In this document: in pieces, positions 5,252 to 8,377 of the stretch
How the letters are laid out: every line of letters begins with the position of its first letter
How positions within the stretch are numbered: position 1 is the stretch's first letter
Assembly: GCA_017626625.1 (NCBI GenBank)
Contig: JAGAIK010000195.1
Coordinates: 1 to 8,377 of the forward strand
Direction of reading: 5' to 3'
DNA from: Roseburia sp.
Lineage (GTDB): Bacteria > Bacillota > Clostridia > Lachnospirales > Lachnospiraceae
Length of the DNA: 8,377 nucleotides
Notes under the pieces: generated by a model
Told to the model about the DNA's origin: nothing
What the model saw: only the letters and a program-made list of their open reading frames with translations
The model's database searches: none
Program-made: the position numbers and the translations under genes

Positions 5252-7543
5252 TTGAAAAAAAGATGTTTAGCGGTATTTCTTGCCGCATGTATGACAGTCG
5301 GCTCTGTTTTGATGCCGTCGGAGGGAACAGCGGTGTATGCCGCAGAGGAAATGACGGTGTTGACTCAGGAAAACAGCGTGGAAAATGATGAAATTTCCGA
5401 TACAGAAAGCGCTGAGAGCGAGGCTGTGGAAAACATCGGTGAAATGCCTGCCGGAGCGGAAACGGAAACCATTGAAACCGAGGTTGTGGAAAACGGAACA
5501 ACGGAGACGGAAGCAGTAATCGAAGAAACCGAGTTAAAGGAGACTGAGTTAGAAGAACTGGAATTAGAAGACACGGAATTAGAAGAGAAAACAGAAGTCA
5601 AAGAAGCCAATCTCAGACTTCCTACTGGAGGACTGTTACCGATAGAGGCGCAGAATATAGCCGGGGTGGAGGAGAGCGATATCTATGCAGCGGCAGAGGA
5701 CAGCCAGTTAAAACGCTCTGCTATTTATAATAATGAATGGGATAAATATTCCAGCAATTATTTTTACAACCAGATGTCTGATGACGCAAAGGAGTTCTGG
5801 GATTCCTTAGATGCAATGTGTTTAAGCTATCTGACAACCAATAAAAATGTAGAGTATATCAGCGATTATCAGGGGTATTATTCGAACTTTGTAACAGCAA
5901 AAGGCATGACGCAGACCGGGGCGATGGAAGTGTATTATATTTTCCGTTATTCGAATCCCCAGTACTATTTTTTAAACAACGGATGTCTGATTGGAACCTA
6001 TCTGGGCAGTGTGGTGATAAGCGCAGGATGTTATTCAAACTTTGCAAACGGTGCGTCCCGTGCGCAGGCAACAGCAAATGTAAAAAGCCAGGTAGACAGT
6101 TGGCAGAGCCAGGTGGATGCGTTGAGCAGTGATGAACAGAAAGTAAAACTGATTCATGATTTGATTATCCAGAAAGTGGAATATAATGACGCTATTTATG
6201 ATGACCCGAATTTTGACGAGGACACCCAGTATTCCCAGACCGCTTACAGTGTATTCTGCACGGACTTAACCGTATGTGCCGGGTATGCCCAGGCATTTGA
6301 GATGATGTGCAACGGTTCCGGCATTGATGCGGTGGCAGTGACCAGTGCAGACCATGAGTGGAATAAGGTACGTATCAATGATTCCTGGTATAATGTGGAC
6401 TGTACCTGGGATGATGCGGGAAATGATTACCCGATTTATTATGATTTCTTTGCAAAGAATGACGCATATTATGACAATGCACAGCAGGCGTCAAGTCATG
6501 CGGAGGAAAGTTACTGGAATAAATATCTTCCGCCCTGTACCTTGACTTCCACATCTTCCGGATGGGTGGCAGGCACATTCCCCGCCATTACACAGACGGC
6601 ACAGGCGCCTCAGATAAGTGGGGAGACGGACAGCGAGGGGGATTGTGAGGTAACGATTACGGCACCGGAGGCAGGAGCAAGAATTTATTATACCTTAGAC
6701 GGAACGGTGCCGGAGGAGAGTTCGGCAAAAAGCATTCGTTACGGCGGCAGCTTTTATATTGATAAGAGTGTTACCGTCAATGCCATTGCAGTATGCGACG
6801 GTTACTGGGACAGTGTGGTAACTGCTAAGAGCGTTGCGCCGTCAAAGAAAATTACCATTACCTATAACGGAAATGGGGCTACTTCCGGCAAAATGAGCAA
6901 GCAGACCGGCTATACCAACAGTACCGTTACTCTAAAGAAAAATGCCTTTAAGAAAACAGGATATTCTTTCGCCGGCTGGAACACCAAGAAAAATGGAAAA
7001 GGAAAGTCCTATACCAATAAGCAGAAGGTCACCGATTTTACCGGAAATGTTACCCTGTATGCCCAGTGGGAAACTCCGTCCTACAAAATTACCTATAAAT
7101 TAGACGGCGGTAAAAACAATAAGAACAACCCGGCAACGTATAAGAAAACCACAAAGACCATCACCTTAAAAAATCCTGCAAAGAAAGGTTATACCTTTAA
7201 GGGCTGGTACTCCGATAAGAACTTCAAAAATAAAGTGACCACCATCAAAAAGGGCAGTACCGGAAACAAAACCCTTTACGCAAAATGGGAAGCAAACAAA
7301 TATACCATCAAATTCAACGGCAACGGCAGCACCAGCGGAAAAATGAGTTCCCTGACCAACTGCAGGTACGGCAAGAGCTATAAATTAACTGCGAATAAAT
7401 TCAAAAAATCCGGCTATACTTTTGTGGGATGGAATACAAAGAAAAACGGAAGCGGAAAAACATACAAGAACAAACAGAGTATCAAAAACCTGACGTCTAA
7501 AAAAGGCGGTACGGTAACACTCTACGCGCAGTGGATGAAATAA
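5252..7543 (+). CDS. Secreted transglutaminase-like protein, tandem paralogue with long acidic N-terminal segment and three InlB B-type repeats
   Basis: A 763-aa paralogue of the preceding gene with the same TTG start and MKKRCLAV leader. The signal peptide ends near residue 30 (VYA-AE). Residues 31-120 are an acidic, low-complexity Glu/Thr segment (about 34 acidic residues against 3 Lys), roughly five times longer than in the first copy. LPTGGLLP follows at 123-130, then the N-terminal module (about 151-290, FRYSNPQYYFLNN). The transglutaminase-like domain (about 294-390) has Cys342, His368 and Asp383 with the same spacing (26 and 15 residues) as its neighbour. The chitobiase C-terminal-like domain (about 447-532) contains IYYTLDGTVPE at 478-488. 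Three lysine-rich repeats run to the end, and no sortase or membrane anchor follows. With only 20 bp between the genes and no promoter in the gap, it should be the second gene of the operon. An enzymatic role is likely because the triad is intact; the reaction is unknown. Confidence 0.92.
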   Translation: MKKRCLAVFLAACMTVGSVLMPSEGTAVYAAEEMTVLTQENSVENDEISDTESAESEAVENIGEMPAGAETETIETEVVENGTTETEAVIEETELKETELEELELEDTELEEKTEVKEANLRLPTGGLLPIEAQNIAGVEESDIYAAAEDSQLKRSAIYNNEWDKYSSNYFYNQMSDDAKEFWDSLDAMCLSYLTTNKNVEYISDYQGYYSNFVTAKGMTQTGAMEVYYIFRYSNPQYYFLNNGCLIGTYLGSVVISAGCYSNFANGASRAQATANVKSQVDSWQSQVDALSSDEQKVKLIHDLIIQKVEYNDAIYDDPNFDEDTQYSQTAYSVFCTDLTVCAGYAQAFEMMCNGSGIDAVAVTSADHEWNKVRINDSWYNVDCTWDDAGNDYPIYYDFFAKNDAYYDNAQQASSHAEESYWNKYLPPCTLTSTSSGWVAGTFPAITQTAQAPQISGETDSEGDCEVTITAPEAGARIYYTLDGTVPEESSAKSIRYGGSFYIDKSVTVNAIAVCDGYWDSVVTAKSVAPSKKITITYNGNGATSGKMSKQTGYTNSTVTLKKNAFKKTGYSFAGWNTKKNGKGKSYTNKQKVTDFTGNVTLYAQWETPSYKITYKLDGGKNNKNNPATYKKTTKTITLKNPAKKGYTFKGWYSDKNFKNKVTTIKKGSTGNKTLYAKWEANKYTIKFNGNGSTSGKMSSLTNCRYGKSYKLTANKFKKSGYTFVGWNTKKNGSGKTYKNKQSIKNLTSKKGGTVTLYAQWMK
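5456..5605 (+). repeat. Acidic Glu-Thr/Glu-Leu low-complexity coding repeat
   Basis: Residues 69-118 of the second paralogue are built from degenerate ETE, ETEL and EELE units. At the DNA level, variants of GAATTAGAAGA and GAGTTAGAAGA recur, especially between 5527 and 5590. The repeats are imperfect, so this is a short degenerate array, not a clean tandem array. It sits between the signal peptide and the conserved LPTGGLLP motif and is the main reason the two paralogues differ in N-terminal length. Confidence 0.75.
6851..7540 (+). repeat. Three InlB B-type repeats, order A-B-A
   Basis: A-type units lie at 6851-7072 and 7295-7540, with a B-type unit at 7073-7294. They carry the same GY.F.GWNT/YAQW and GY.F.GWY/YAKW signatures as the upstream paralogue. 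The B unit and final A unit resemble units 4 and 5 of the first gene most closely (shared IKKGSTGNKT, YAKWEA, GSTSGKMSSLT). All three are strongly basic, with hand-counted net charges of about +10, +15 and +18. Confidence 0.9.
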
Positions 7544-7649
7544 AAGTATTTCACGAAAAAATAATGCTTTCCAGCAGTAGACGGATATGATATGATGGTT
7601 TGGGGAGTGTTGCTGCTCCTGAATAAAAAATATTGAGAGGTATTTACAA
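7544..7649 (+). promoter_or_regulatory. 106-bp intergenic region with a candidate promoter for the DUF3048 gene
   Basis: TTTCCA (7568-7573) and TATGAT (7591-7596) are 17 bp apart, a moderate sigma-A match (4/6 and 5/6). A second overlapping TATGAT lies at 7586-7591. The gap has no convincing intrinsic terminator: the AAGTATT/AATGCTT pairing (7544-7550 with 7563-7569) is AT-rich and lacks a T-run. Read-through from the operon into the lipoprotein gene is therefore possible. Confidence 0.5.
7635..7640 (+). promoter_or_regulatory. Ribosome binding site for a GTG start
   Basis: GAGAGG lies 9 nt before the GTG at 7650-7652. The start is supported by the lipoprotein signal peptide that begins there (MKKRVMLLAA) and by the lipobox 18 residues on. 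The first in-frame ATG, codon 6, would remove the basic n-region. Confidence 0.7.
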
Positions 7650-8377
7650 GTGAAAAAAAGAGTAATGCTATTAGCAGCAATGGTGGCAGCAGCGGTAGGA
7701 CTTAGTGCCTGTGGAAATCAGGAGACTGCGGCAGAGAATACGGAAGTTGCCGAGAATGTGACAGAAGCGGAAAGTACAGAGACAGAGCAGCCGGAGACGG
7801 AGGTTCTTCCGGAGGGCAAGTACCGAAGCGAGCTGACCAATGAGATAATTGATGAAGAACTGAAAAATCAGAGACCTATCGCAGTTATGGTGGATAACGA
7901 GTCCATTGCTCTGCCTCATTATGGTTTGTCAGAGGCAGACGTGGTTTACGAGATGATGAACAGCACCATGAACGGAAGAATTACCCGTTTTATGGTATTG
8001 GTAAAGGATTGGGAGAACATTGAGCAGTTAGGAAGTATCCGAAGTGTAAGACCCACCAATGTTATTCTGGCAGCAGAATGGAATGCGGTAATCTGCCATG
8101 ACGGCGGTCCGTTTTATGTGGACCAGTATTTAGCGCAGCCCTGTTCCGACCATTTCAGCGGTACGTTTTCCCGTGTGGACAACGGAAAATCAAGGGAATA
8201 CACCGAGTATATCCTGCCGGGAGATTTAGAGAAGAATTTCTCTAATTCCGATGTGGACAGAGAGTACAATGAGTACTATGAAGGTGCGCACTATCAGTTT
8301 GCAAATGAGAACAATCCGGTGGATTTATCAACAGCCTCCGATGCCATTGATGCCAAACTGGTGGACCTGCCGTTCCC
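7650..8377 (+). CDS. DUF3048 (YerB-like) lipoprotein, 3' truncated by window edge
   Basis: The frame is open from GTG at 7650 to the window end (242 full codons), and no stop is seen. Residues 1-20 are a lipoprotein signal peptide with lipobox LSAC (Cys21 would be lipidated), so the product should be tethered to the outer face of the membrane. A Glu/Thr-rich linker follows to about residue 55. From residue 75 the sequence matches my knowledge of the DUF3048 family: RPIAVMVDN (75-83), GLSEADVVYEMM (92-103), NGRITRF (108-114), GSIRSVR (128-134) and HDGG (150-153). B. subtilis YerB belongs to this family; its biochemical role is not known to me. The family is usually about 330-350 aa, so roughly a third is missing here. 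It is probably transcribed from its own promoter in the preceding gap. The family call rests on remembered motifs, not a search. Confidence 0.85.
   Translation, partial: MKKRVMLLAAMVAAAVGLSACGNQETAAENTEVAENVTEAESTETEQPETEVLPEGKYRSELTNEIIDEELKNQRPIAVMVDNESIALPHYGLSEADVVYEMMNSTMNGRITRFMVLVKDWENIEQLGSIRSVRPTNVILAAEWNAVICHDGGPFYVDQYLAQPCSDHFSGTFSRVDNGKSREYTEYILPGDLEKNFSNSDVDREYNEYYEGAHYQFANENNPVDLSTASDAIDAKLVDLPF

Noticed and set aside
7544..7569. Possible terminator after the second paralogue
   Set aside because: The stem is seven AT-rich pairs with a 12-base loop and no T-run; too weak to call. A second small stem at 7603-7618 is also not followed by T residues.

Overview
The window looks like a piece of a Gram-positive, low-to-mid GC Firmicute chromosome, most likely a gut Lachnospiraceae-type Clostridia. 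The reasons are the strong AGGAGG-type ribosome binding sites, TTG and GTG starts, signal-peptide proteins beginning MKKR, InlB B-type (Listeria-Bacteroides) repeats, lysine-rich surface proteins, and a DUF3048/YerB-type lipoprotein. The taxonomic call is inference from protein style, not from a marker gene. Everything visible is on the + strand and everything appears to be exported.

Layout. Bases 1-2366 hold the 3' end of a large fibronectin type III (FnIII) repeat protein whose start lies before the window. It is closed by a strong stem-loop terminator (2374-2421). A near-consensus sigma-A promoter (TTGAAA, 17 bp, TATAAT) then drives a two-gene operon. The first gene (2517-5231, 904 aa) and second gene (5252-7543, 763 aa) are tandem paralogues only 20 bp apart. 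Each encodes a signal peptide, an acidic linker of very different length, a conserved LPTGGLLP motif, an N-terminal helical-looking module, a transglutaminase-like domain with an intact Cys-His-Asp triad, a chitobiase C-terminal-like domain, and alternating A/B-type InlB B-repeats (six in the first, three in the second). A 106-bp gap with a plausible weaker promoter leads to a DUF3048 lipoprotein gene (from 7650) that runs off the right edge.

How they may work together. The transglutaminase-like pair are probably secreted or wall-associated enzymes (protein cross-linking, amidase or peptidase chemistry; the fold does not say which). None of the completed proteins has an LPXTG sorting signal or C-terminal membrane anchor. 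Instead, the C-terminal repeats become extremely lysine-rich, which could hold the proteins on the anionic wall electrostatically. The neighbouring FnIII protein shows the same lysine-rich C terminus. The most interesting material is the modular divergence of the paralogues: a nearly invariant catalytic core, also at the DNA level, between a hypervariable acidic head and a variable-copy basic tail. No RNA genes, CRISPR, insertion sequences or phage genes were seen.
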